Origin: Mollicutes bacterium
GTDB lineage: Bacteria > Bacillota_I > Bacilli_A > Izemoplasmatales > Izemoplasmataceae
DNA: 20,255 bases
Assembly: GCA_003559585.1 (NCBI GenBank)
Contig: PWKX01000124.1
Location: 1-20,255 of the forward strand
Direction of reading: 5' to 3'
Part shown: positions 15,426 through 20,255 of the stretch, one piece after another
Position numbering within the stretch: position 1 is the first letter of the stretch
Layout: every line of letters starts with the position of its first letter
The notes under the pieces: model-generated
Database searches by the model: none
What the model was told of the DNA's origin: nothing
The model's input: the letters and a program-made list of their open reading frames with translations, nothing else
Program-made: the position numbers and the translations under genes

Positions 15426-16760
15426 ATGAAAATTTATAACACACTAACCAATCAATTAGAAACATTCACACCCATTCATAAAGACACCGTCAACATCTAT
15501 GTTTGTGGACCAACCGTTTACAACTACATTCATATCGGGAACGCCCGTCCAGTGATTTTTTTTGATGTGGTTAGACGCTATTTCGAACATAAACAATACA
15601 CCGTCAACTTCGTTTCTAACTTCACAGATGTCGATGATAAAGTTATTACCAAAGCATTAGAAGACCAAACGACAGAGTTAGAAGTTGCCAACAAGTTTAT
15701 TGATGCGTTTTATAAAGACGCCGCACGCGTGGGGAGCTCAACGAAATACTTAGCGCCAAGAGTGACTGAATATATGAGCGCCATCATCTCTTACATCGAA
15801 CGTCTTGTTGAACAAGGCTATGCCTACCAAGTTGACGGCGATGTTTATTTTCGTGTTACCAAAGTATCTGACTATGGTATCTTATCGGGACGCAAGATTG
15901 ATGATTTAATTGAGGGCTCACGCATCGAAGTTAACAATAAAAAAGAAAACCCACTTGATTTTACCTTATGGAAAAAAACAAACACCGGCATCACCTGGCC
16001 TTCACCTTTTGGTGAGGGTAGACCAGGTTGGCACACCGAATGTGTGGCCATGATTGATGAAATATTTGGTGGGAAAATAGATATTCATGGTGGAGGCTCA
16101 GAAATTAAATTCCCGCACCATGAAAACGAAATCGCCCAACACCGCGCTTTTCACCAAGACCATATCGCTAATATCTGGATGCACAATGGTCAGTTGAACA
16201 TCGATGACAAAAAAATGTCAAAAAGCGAAGGGCGTGTGATTTTAGTAAAAGACCTTGATGTTGATTACATGGGTTTTAGACTTTTCACATTAAGCACCCA
16301 CTATAGAAGCCCGATTAATTACACGGATGAGGTTTTAGATGCTTACGTTAAAGATTGGGAAAGAATGCGCAGAGTATACAAACAAACCTTCTACCATTTA
16401 GACTTAAAAGAATCCTTAGACGTATCACCTGTTGTATCTGAAAACTTAAAAGCAATAGAACTTAGATTCATGGATGCGATGGATCATGATTTCAATACCG
16501 CTAATGCGATTACCGAGTTACAAAACCTTGTTAAGTTCACCAACCAAACCCTTAGACAAAAAAGCTCATCTGAAGAGTTAAAAGCGTGCATTGAATTGTT
16601 TGACACGTTTTTCAACATACTGGGTTTATACCCCGGTGTAACGCCGTTAAATGCATCTGATAAAGCCATCTACATGGCATGGACAGACGCACGTAAAAAC
16701 AAAGACTTCGATAAAGCGGATTGTTTGCGCGAGAAGCTAAGCGAAAAAGGCATTCTGTAA
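15426..16760 (+). CDS. cysS: Cysteine-tRNA ligase
   Basis: Class I synthetase charging tRNA-Cys with the help of a catalytic zinc. The 444-residue product has VCGPTVYNYIHIGNARP with zinc ligand Cys27 and HIGN (36-39), Cys206 in GWHTECVAM, and His231 and Glu235 in FPHHENE as the other ligands by alignment to known enzymes, plus KMSKS (263-267). It ends at SEKGIL, about 15-20 residues earlier than most bacterial homologues, which continue with a Trp/Arg-rich tail; no frame after the stop encodes such a tail. AAGGTG (15415-15420) lies 5 bases before the ATG. The stop overlaps the mrnC start (TAATG). Confidence 0.96.
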   Translation: MKIYNTLTNQLETFTPIHKDTVNIYVCGPTVYNYIHIGNARPVIFFDVVRRYFEHKQYTVNFVSNFTDVDDKVITKALEDQTTELEVANKFIDAFYKDAARVGSSTKYLAPRVTEYMSAIISYIERLVEQGYAYQVDGDVYFRVTKVSDYGILSGRKIDDLIEGSRIEVNNKKENPLDFTLWKKTNTGITWPSPFGEGRPGWHTECVAMIDEIFGGKIDIHGGGSEIKFPHHENEIAQHRAFHQDHIANIWMHNGQLNIDDKKMSKSEGRVILVKDLDVDYMGFRLFTLSTHYRSPINYTDEVLDAYVKDWERMRRVYKQTFYHLDLKESLDVSPVVSENLKAIELRFMDAMDHDFNTANAITELQNLVKFTNQTLRQKSSSEELKACIELFDTFFNILGLYPGVTPLNASDKAIYMAWTDARKNKDFDKADCLREKLSEKGIL

Positions 16761-17116
16761 TGTTGTCGCATAACGGACAGGCCTTAGCTTATATCGGCGA
16801 TGCAGTTTATGAACTTTACGTCAGAGAATATCACTTGAATCAAGGAACAACACAAGTCCATGCATTACACGATAAAACCACAAAATATACAAACGCTCAA
16901 GGACAATATGAAGCACTTAAGGTGATAGAACCACACTTAAGTGAAAAAGAACTCAGCATCGTTAAACGCGGTAGAAACGCCAGCTCAGCACGAAAACCTG
17001 GCCAAGCATCGCAACATATTTACCGTTTATCGACCGGTTTTGAAGCACTCATTGGTTACTTATACTTAAATGAGGAAAAAAGCAGGTTAAAAACCTTGTT
17101 AGAGATGATATTTTAG
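16760..17116 (+). CDS. mrnC: Mini-ribonuclease III
   Basis: Catalytic-domain-only RNase III relative that matures 23S rRNA ends in Bacillus. The 118-residue product has the RNase III signature in GDAVYELYVR (Asp14, Glu18) and the second acidic site in FEALIGYLYL (Glu95), with RGRNASSARKPGQA between them; no double-stranded RNA binding domain is present, as expected. The ATG at 16760 overlaps the cysS TAA; AAAAGG (16745-16750) is 9 bases upstream. The frame opens earlier (TTG, 16721) inside cysS, but that extension is not family-like. The cysS-mrnC-rlmB order is standard in Bacillota. Confidence 0.95.
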   Translation: MLSHNGQALAYIGDAVYELYVREYHLNQGTTQVHALHDKTTKYTNAQGQYEALKVIEPHLSEKELSIVKRGRNASSARKPGQASQHIYRLSTGFEALIGYLYLNEEKSRLKTLLEMIF

Positions 17117-17165
17117 GTTTGGTTCATTTTTTAACTGAAATTTATTCGTTTTTTCACGAGAGCCT

Positions 17166-17174
17166 TGTGATAAG
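17166..17174 (+). promoter_or_regulatory. Possible weak promoter for rlmB
   Basis: TGTGATAAG, a TGn extension with GATAAG, in the 84-base mrnC-rlmB gap, 26 bases before the rlmB start. No good -35 element is seen. The gap otherwise shows only T-rich sequence with no clear terminator. Confidence 0.3.
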
Positions 17175-17200
17175 CTAAACATGAAAGAGGGCAGACACCT

Positions 17201-17901
17201 ATGCTGATTTATGGAACAAATCCAATTAAAGAAGCGTTAAAAGCAAAACGTAAAATCTTTGAGCTGTTTCATGTTGAAAGCGCGCACAAAGATTTGGTTC
17301 AACTGGCACGCCAACAGAACATCAAAGTATCGTTACTTTCTAAAGCCGACATGAACAAAAAATTCGGACCTAATCATCAAAACATCGCCGCCAATGTTGA
17401 AGACTACGCATTGTTAGATTTAAAAACTGCATTAAACAAACCAGGTAAGAAATTGTTTGTGATGTTAGATGGCGTGGAAGACCCACAAAACCTAGGGGCC
17501 GTTTTAAGAAATGTTGAAGCTTTTGGTGCTAGTGGTGTGATCATTCCTAAACACCGTACCGCTCAGGTGAATTCAACGGTTGCAAAGGTCTCAGTGGGCG
17601 CCTTAGAGTACATCGATGTGATTCAAGTCACGAATTTGAATCAGGCCATTAAAACCTTAAAAGAACATAACGTTTGGGTGATTGGCACATCGTTAGAAGC
17701 AACAGAAACCCTAGAAGATATTTACGTTGATTTGGATTTGTGTCTTGTGTTTGGCAGCGAAGGAAAAGGGCTTTCCAAGCTTGTTCAAAAACATTGTGAC
17801 TATTTGGTAAAATACCAATGGAGGGACAATTAAACAGTTTGAACATCAGTGTATCCACAGGTGTCGCCTTGTACGATATTTCTAAACGTAGAAGGGGATA
17901 A
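17201..17901 (+). CDS. rlmB: 23S rRNA (guanosine-2'-O)-methyltransferase RlmB, apparent -1 frameshift
   Basis: SPOUT-family enzyme that methylates a guanosine of 23S rRNA. Reading from ATG 17201 (AGAGGG at 17186-17191) the frame closes at 17833 after 210 residues. Motif 1 (NLGAVLRNVEAFG, Asn97 to Gly109, catalytic Arg103) and motif 2 (FGSEGKG, about 184-190) are present, but motif 3 is missing. The -1 frame from 17812 encodes exactly the expected end: IPMEGQLNSLNISVSTG, then VALYDISKRRRG and TAA at 17899-17901. Joined at Lys204 the protein would be 233 residues, normal for the family. One missing A in the run 17809-17812 explains this. The next gene's ribosome binding site lies inside the restored end. 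Sequencing error, recent mutation and ribosomal slippage remain possible. Confidence 0.9.
17809..17812 (+). other. Frameshift point in rlmB
   Basis: Run of four A read as GTA AAA TAC. Five A would read GTA AAA ATA CCA and continue in frame through the conserved C-terminus. A -1 slip of the tRNA on AAA would also re-pair with AAA and give the same protein. Confidence 0.8.
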
Positions 17902-17907
17902 AAAACG

Positions 17908-18453
17908 ATGAAAAAGAAATTGCACAATGATTATGAAATTATTGAACGGATCAAACAAGGTTGTGAATCATCATTTGAGTTATTGGTAGAAAATTACAAA
18001 CGGTTTATTTCAAAAAAGATTTATAAGTTTAATTTGTACTATGATTACGAAGATACATTTCAAGAAGGTTTAATTTTACTTTATAAAACAGCACTTGCCT
18101 TTGACCCGTCGTTCAACAAAACATTCACACGATTTTTCGAAATGAGCCTTGAGCGATATTTGATTACAAGAGTCAACACCATCATTAGACGAAAAGACAA
18201 AATGGTTAGATACCGCGATTCAATCGCAGAATTCAACCATTGCATTAAAGAAAACAGTGTGTATTATGAGTTGCATTTAAATGAAATTAAAACAATTTTA
18301 ACACCACTTGAATTTTTAGTTTTTGAAAAAAGACACGTTAAAATGTTTTCAATTGATGACATCTCAAAAACACATGAACTCACCAAAAAGAAAATTTACA
18401 ATAGTTTACAGCGGGCAAAAGAAAAAATACAGAGACACTTTAATAAGGAATAA
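17908..18453 (+). CDS. sigH: SigH-like RNA polymerase sigma factor (sigma-70 family)
   Basis: Alternative sigma factor that would direct RNA polymerase to a special promoter set. The 181-residue product has a region 2 (about 25-95) with DYEDTFQEGLILLYKTALAFD and RFFEMSLERYLITRVNTIIRRK, close in pattern to Bacillus SigH, and a C-terminal region 4 helix-turn-helix (about 127-178: SIDDISKTHELTKKKIYNSLQRAKEKI). AAGGGG (17892-17897) precedes the ATG by about 10 bases and lies in the last codons of the restored rlmB frame. The position between rlmB and rpmG matches Bacillus sigH; yacP (rae1) is absent. The sequence has diverged (181 versus about 218 residues), so the regulon cannot be assumed; competence or stress genes are candidates. 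Confidence 0.8.
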   Translation: MKKKLHNDYEIIERIKQGCESSFELLVENYKRFISKKIYKFNLYYDYEDTFQEGLILLYKTALAFDPSFNKTFTRFFEMSLERYLITRVNTIIRRKDKMVRYRDSIAEFNHCIKENSVYYELHLNEIKTILTPLEFLVFEKRHVKMFSIDDISKTHELTKKKIYNSLQRAKEKIQRHFNKE

Positions 18454-18454
18454 G

Positions 18455-18483
18455 TTGACAAAGCCCTTCCTTTTTGGTAGATT
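18455..18483 (+). promoter_or_regulatory. Promoter for rpmG-secE-nusG
   Basis: A consensus TTGACA (18455-18460), 17-base spacer, TAGATT (18478-18483). It starts two bases after the sigma-factor stop codon. A TATATT (18485-18490) is an alternative -10 at longer spacing. Confidence 0.7.
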
Positions 18484-18507
18484 ATATATTTGCAAGGTTG
18501 TGATAAA

Positions 18508-18654
18508 ATGAGACAAAAAATTAGGCTGATTTGTGAAGTGTGTTTATCTAGGAATTACACAGCCTTCAAGCATAAAGATGAAAAAGACCGCATGGTGACA
18601 AAAAAATACTGCAAGCGTTGTATGAAGCATACAACGCATAAAGAAAGCAAATAG
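18508..18654 (+). CDS. rpmG: 50S ribosomal protein L33, zinc-binding form
   Basis: Small large-subunit protein. The 48-residue product begins MRQKIRLICEVCLSRNYT and ends in a basic tail (KHTTHKESK). Two CxxC pairs (Cys9/Cys12 and Cys35/Cys38) form a zinc ribbon, which marks the zinc-dependent form; bacteria with several L33 copies often replace it with a cysteine-free form when zinc is scarce. AAGG (18494-18497) lies 10 bases before the ATG. The position before secE matches Bacillus rpmGB. The TAG stop overlaps the secE ribosome binding site. Confidence 0.95.
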   Translation: MRQKIRLICEVCLSRNYTAFKHKDEKDRMVTKKYCKRCMKHTTHKESK

Positions 18655-18666
18655 GAGCGAAAAACA

Positions 18667-19092
18667 ATGGCTGAAAAAAAAGAAGAAAAGGTATCAAAAG
18701 TACTAAAAATATTAAAAACGGAATACCCATTTGAAGGGTTGTTACTTGGGGTACTGGGTGCCTTAGTAATGGTCCTTGGTATCTATATTCTCGAAGGGGA
18801 TGTTTTACGCATTACCATGACGGACTTTTGGTTATTTAACACCCCAACAAAAATTAACATATTTTCTGTTGTGGTCATCATCATTGGTGCAGCGGCATTA
18901 ATCGTTGCTTTAGCCCCGTTCTTTATTCCAGGCTTAAGCGAAATGCGCCGTGTATCATGGCCGAACAAGAAAACCATGGGCAATCACACAGCACGTGTGT
19001 TTGGCTTTGTCATCATTTTAGGTATCATGTTTGTTTTATATGATCTTATTTTCCGCCCACTCTTTGATTTCTTATACGGTTTGGGTGCTTAA
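18667..19092 (+). CDS. secE: Preprotein translocase subunit SecE, long three-helix form
   Basis: Essential clamp helix of the SecYEG protein-export channel. The SecE core is at the C-terminus (about 90-141): SEMRRVSWPNKKTMGNHTARVF and a membrane helix at 111-138. The protein is 141 residues, while most Bacillota SecE are about 60-75 with one helix. The extra N-terminal part adds two membrane segments (about 24-43 and 65-87), a topology like that of Escherichia coli SecE (127 residues, three helices). AGGAG (18653-18657) precedes the ATG by 9 bases. secE-nusG is the universal neighbour pair, here 3 bases apart. Confidence 0.93.
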   Translation: MAEKKEEKVSKVLKILKTEYPFEGLLLGVLGALVMVLGIYILEGDVLRITMTDFWLFNTPTKINIFSVVVIIIGAAALIVALAPFFIPGLSEMRRVSWPNKKTMGNHTARVFGFVIILGIMFVLYDLIFRPLFDFLYGLGA

Positions 19093-19095
19093 CTC

Positions 19096-19638
19096 ATGAC
19101 AGAAGACAAAAAGTGGTACATTGTTCAAACTTATTCCGGACAGGAAAACTCAGTTAAAATCAACTTGGAGCGACGCATTGAAACCATGCAGATGGAAGAT
19201 AAAATCTTTCAAGTTGTGATTCCTGAAGAAACGGTTTTAGAGAAGAAAGCTGATGGCACGACTAAAGAAAAAATTAATAAAATCTATCCCGGCTATGTTT
19301 TTGTGGAAATGATTGTCACAGATGACTCGTGGTTTGTGGTTAGAAACACACCGGGTGTTACAGGATTCTTAGGTAGTAGTGGTGGCGGGACCAAACCAAT
19401 TCCATTACCACCCGAAGAAGTTAACCCAATCTTAAAACGCGCTGGCGTCATTCAAACACCTAAATTAGATGTTGAAGTTGGACAAAAAGTTCGCGTTACC
19501 GCTGGTCCTTTCATGAATCAAGTAGGGGTTGTTGAAGCGGTTGATCATGAAAAACAACTCATCACTGTATTGGTTGAAATGTTCGGTAGAGAAACCCCAA
19601 AACAATTAACGTTTGATGAAATTGATACAAACGTATAA
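19096..19638 (+). CDS. nusG: Transcription termination/antitermination protein NusG
   Basis: Universal elongation factor that binds RNA polymerase and influences pausing, Rho action and transcription-translation coupling. The 180-residue product has the NGN domain (about 4-115: KKWYIVQTYSGQENSVKINL, YPGYVFVEM, VRNTPGVTGFLG) and a C-terminal KOW domain (about 125-175: GQKVRVTAGPFMNQVGVVEA). Length is typical. The ribosome binding site is weak, and the start lies 3 bases after the secE stop, so coupling is likely. Confidence 0.97.
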   Translation: MTEDKKWYIVQTYSGQENSVKINLERRIETMQMEDKIFQVVIPEETVLEKKADGTTKEKINKIYPGYVFVEMIVTDDSWFVVRNTPGVTGFLGSSGGGTKPIPLPPEEVNPILKRAGVIQTPKLDVEVGQKVRVTAGPFMNQVGVVEAVDHEKQLITVLVEMFGRETPKQLTFDEIDTNV

Positions 19639-19654
19639 AACTTGATGTGTTTTA

Positions 19655-19683
19655 TTGACACGATAATGGCTTTATTGTATAAT
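19655..19683 (+). promoter_or_regulatory. Strong consensus promoter for rplK
   Basis: TTGACA (19655-19660), 17-base spacer and TATAAT (19678-19683), a perfect consensus sigma-A promoter. The expected start point, about 19690, falls inside the following hairpin. Confidence 0.88.
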
Positions 19684-19686
19684 AAC

Positions 19687-19715
19687 TAAGCATGTCTATT
19701 GGCATGCTTATTTTT
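19687..19715 (+). terminator. Hairpin with U-run at the rplK transcription start; likely terminator for nusG transcripts
   Basis: A perfect 8-bp stem, TAAGCATG (19687-19694) with CATGCTTA (19703-19710), 8-base loop, then T5 (19711-19715). Transcripts from secE-nusG would contain the whole stem; transcripts starting at about 19690 would lack part of the left arm. Confidence 0.7.
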
Positions 19716-19718
19716 AGA

Positions 19719-19749
19719 GTGGAAGGACAAAAACATGTCCGTTGACCAC
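19719..19749 (+). promoter_or_regulatory. Candidate L1 protein binding site in the rplK leader (copy 1)
   Basis: GTGG (19719-19722) pairs with CCAC (19746-19749), and GGAC (19725-19728) with GTCC (19737-19740), leaving an asymmetric internal loop. The same sequence pattern (GTGG, one purine, AGGAC, then TCCG and GACCA) recurs after rplK. L1 is known to repress its own operon by binding mRNA that copies its 23S rRNA site; the match here is by pattern and position only. Confidence 0.6.
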
Positions 19750-19751
19750 AT

Positions 19752-19780
19752 CACGAATATGAGGAGGTGTCACTCTCGTG
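19752..19780 (+). promoter_or_regulatory. Possible hairpin covering the rplK ribosome binding site and start codon
   Basis: CACGA (19752-19756) is complementary to TCGTG (19776-19780), which contains the GTG start; GAGGAGG (19761-19767) lies in the loop. The CCAC of the candidate L1 site could instead pair with GTGG at the start codon (19778-19781). The helix is short. Confidence 0.35.
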
Positions 19781-20203
19781 GCTAAAGAAGTTAAAAACGT
19801 CGTTAAACTACAAATTCCAGCGGGGAAAGCCAATCCTGCACCACCAGTTGGACCAGCACTGGGTCAAGCAGGGGTTAACATTCAAGAATTTTGTACAAAA
19901 TTCAATGAACAAACTCGCGAAGAAATGGGAAATATCATTCCGGTTGAGATTACCGTTTATGATGATCGCTCATTTACATTTGTAACGAAAACACCACCAG
20001 CAGCAGATTTACTTAAAAAAGCGGCTGGGGTTTCAAAGGGTGCTGGAAACCCATTGACTGAAAAAGTTGGAACCGTGACGCGCGATCAAGTGCGCGAAAT
20101 TGCTGAAACTAAAATGCAAGATCTTAACGCAAATGATATTGAAGCAGCTATGCGCATTATCGAAGGATCAGCACGTAACATGGGAATCGTTGTCAAAGAC
20201 TAA
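19778..20203 (+). CDS. rplK: 50S ribosomal protein L11
   Basis: Large-subunit stalk-base protein that contacts 23S rRNA at the GTPase centre and is needed for RelA-type stringent signalling. The 141-residue product has normal length and hallmarks: VVKLQIPAGKANPAPPVGPA, LGQAGVNIQEFCTKFNEQT, TKTPPAADLLKKAAG and a C-terminal MRIIEGSARNMGI. The start is a GTG at 19778 with GAGGAGG (19761-19767) 10 bases upstream. It has its own consensus promoter and a structured leader. rplA is expected just right of the window. Confidence 0.98.
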   Translation: MAKEVKNVVKLQIPAGKANPAPPVGPALGQAGVNIQEFCTKFNEQTREEMGNIIPVEITVYDDRSFTFVTKTPPAADLLKKAAGVSKGAGNPLTEKVGTVTRDQVREIAETKMQDLNANDIEAAMRIIEGSARNMGIVVKD

Positions 20204-20204
20204 G

Positions 20205-20232
20205 CAACTAGTTGTTTATATACAACTAATTG
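20205..20232 (+). other. Imperfect hairpin after rplK
   Basis: TAGTTGT (20209-20215) pairs with ACAACTA (20222-20228) around a 6-base loop, extended past one mismatch by CAA with TTG (20205-20207 with 20230-20232). There is no T-run, so it is not a terminator. It abuts the second L1-type site and may position it or protect the RNA. Confidence 0.5.
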
Positions 20233-20255
20233 TGGGAGGACATTCCGCTAGACCA
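20232..20255 (+). promoter_or_regulatory. Candidate L1 protein binding site before rplA (copy 2, cut by window end)
   Basis: GTGG (20232-20235), AGGA (20237-20240), TCCG (20244-20247) and GACCA (20251-20255) repeat the order of the site before rplK. GGA can pair with TCC and GTGG with the final CCA plus one base beyond the window. Its GGGAGG could be mistaken for the rplA ribosome binding site, but no start codon follows within the window. Confidence 0.5.

Noticed and set aside
17117..17200. Terminator between mrnC and rlmB
   Set aside because: T-rich stretches are present, but only a 4-bp stem (TTCA/TGAA) could be found, not enough for an intrinsic terminator.
19752..19759. CACGAATA, one base from the competence sigma-factor box TACGAATA
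   Set aside because: It lies in the transcribed leader of rplK, downstream of a perfect sigma-A promoter and next to the ribosome binding site; a one-mismatch octamer is expected by chance.
1..20255. Undescribed defence, mobile or accessory system
   Set aside because: Every open frame of credible quality belongs to a known housekeeping or transporter family. No transposase, integrase, repeat array, toxin-antitoxin pair or orphan gene cluster was found.

Overview
This window is a dense stretch of bacterial housekeeping genes from a moderately AT-rich, low-GC Gram-positive type genome. Shine-Dalgarno sites are strong (AGGAGG type), promoters are sigma-A-like with several extended -10 elements, and gene neighbourhoods match Bacillota. 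TGA is a genuine stop (ecfA2, ecfT and tmk all end in TGA at tight gene junctions), so this is the standard bacterial code and not the Mycoplasma code. Protein features (the rpoA-rplQ-ecf-truA order, zinc-type L33, a SigH-like sigma factor, long SecE) would suit a deep-branching Firmicute or Acholeplasma/Izemoplasma-like lineage. That placement is inference.

Layout. (1) 1-5498, plus strand: end of the ribosomal protein cluster (rpsK, rpoA, rplQ), a terminator, then an ECF vitamin-transporter operon (ecfA1, ecfA2, ecfT) overlapping truA. (2) 5497-7132: a bidirectional terminator, then two minus-strand genes for a zinc/manganese-type ABC transporter (permease and ATPase, no binding protein) reading toward truA. 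(3) 7162-12525, plus strand: a DNA-replication and RNA-modification operon tmk-holB-ricT-rsmI-metG, equivalent to the Bacillus tmk-to-metS region but without yaaQ, yaaR, yabA and trmN. (4) 12547-13529: rplM-rpsI with its own promoter, structured leader and terminator. (5) 13539-20255, plus strand: gltX, cspA, cysS-mrnC-rlmB-sigH-like, rpmG-secE-nusG and rplK, the order known from the Bacillus gltX-to-rplA region, with rplA just beyond the right edge.

The genes serve translation (ribosomal proteins, three aminoacyl-tRNA synthetases, rRNA and tRNA modification, Mini-III), transcription (alpha subunit, NusG, sigma factor), replication (delta prime, dTMP kinase) and membrane transport or secretion. 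I see no mobile element, CRISPR array, tRNA or rRNA gene, and no convincing new defence or accessory system.

The points most worth a second look are: rlmB is broken by an apparent one-base deletion in an A run, with its conserved C-terminus intact in the next frame; TruA carries about 95 extra N-terminal residues; EcfT and SecE carry extra hydrophobic segments; two matching L1-type RNA sites flank rplK; a terminator hairpin sits across the presumed start point of the rplK promoter; and leader hairpins appear to bury the ribosome binding sites of rplM and rplK.
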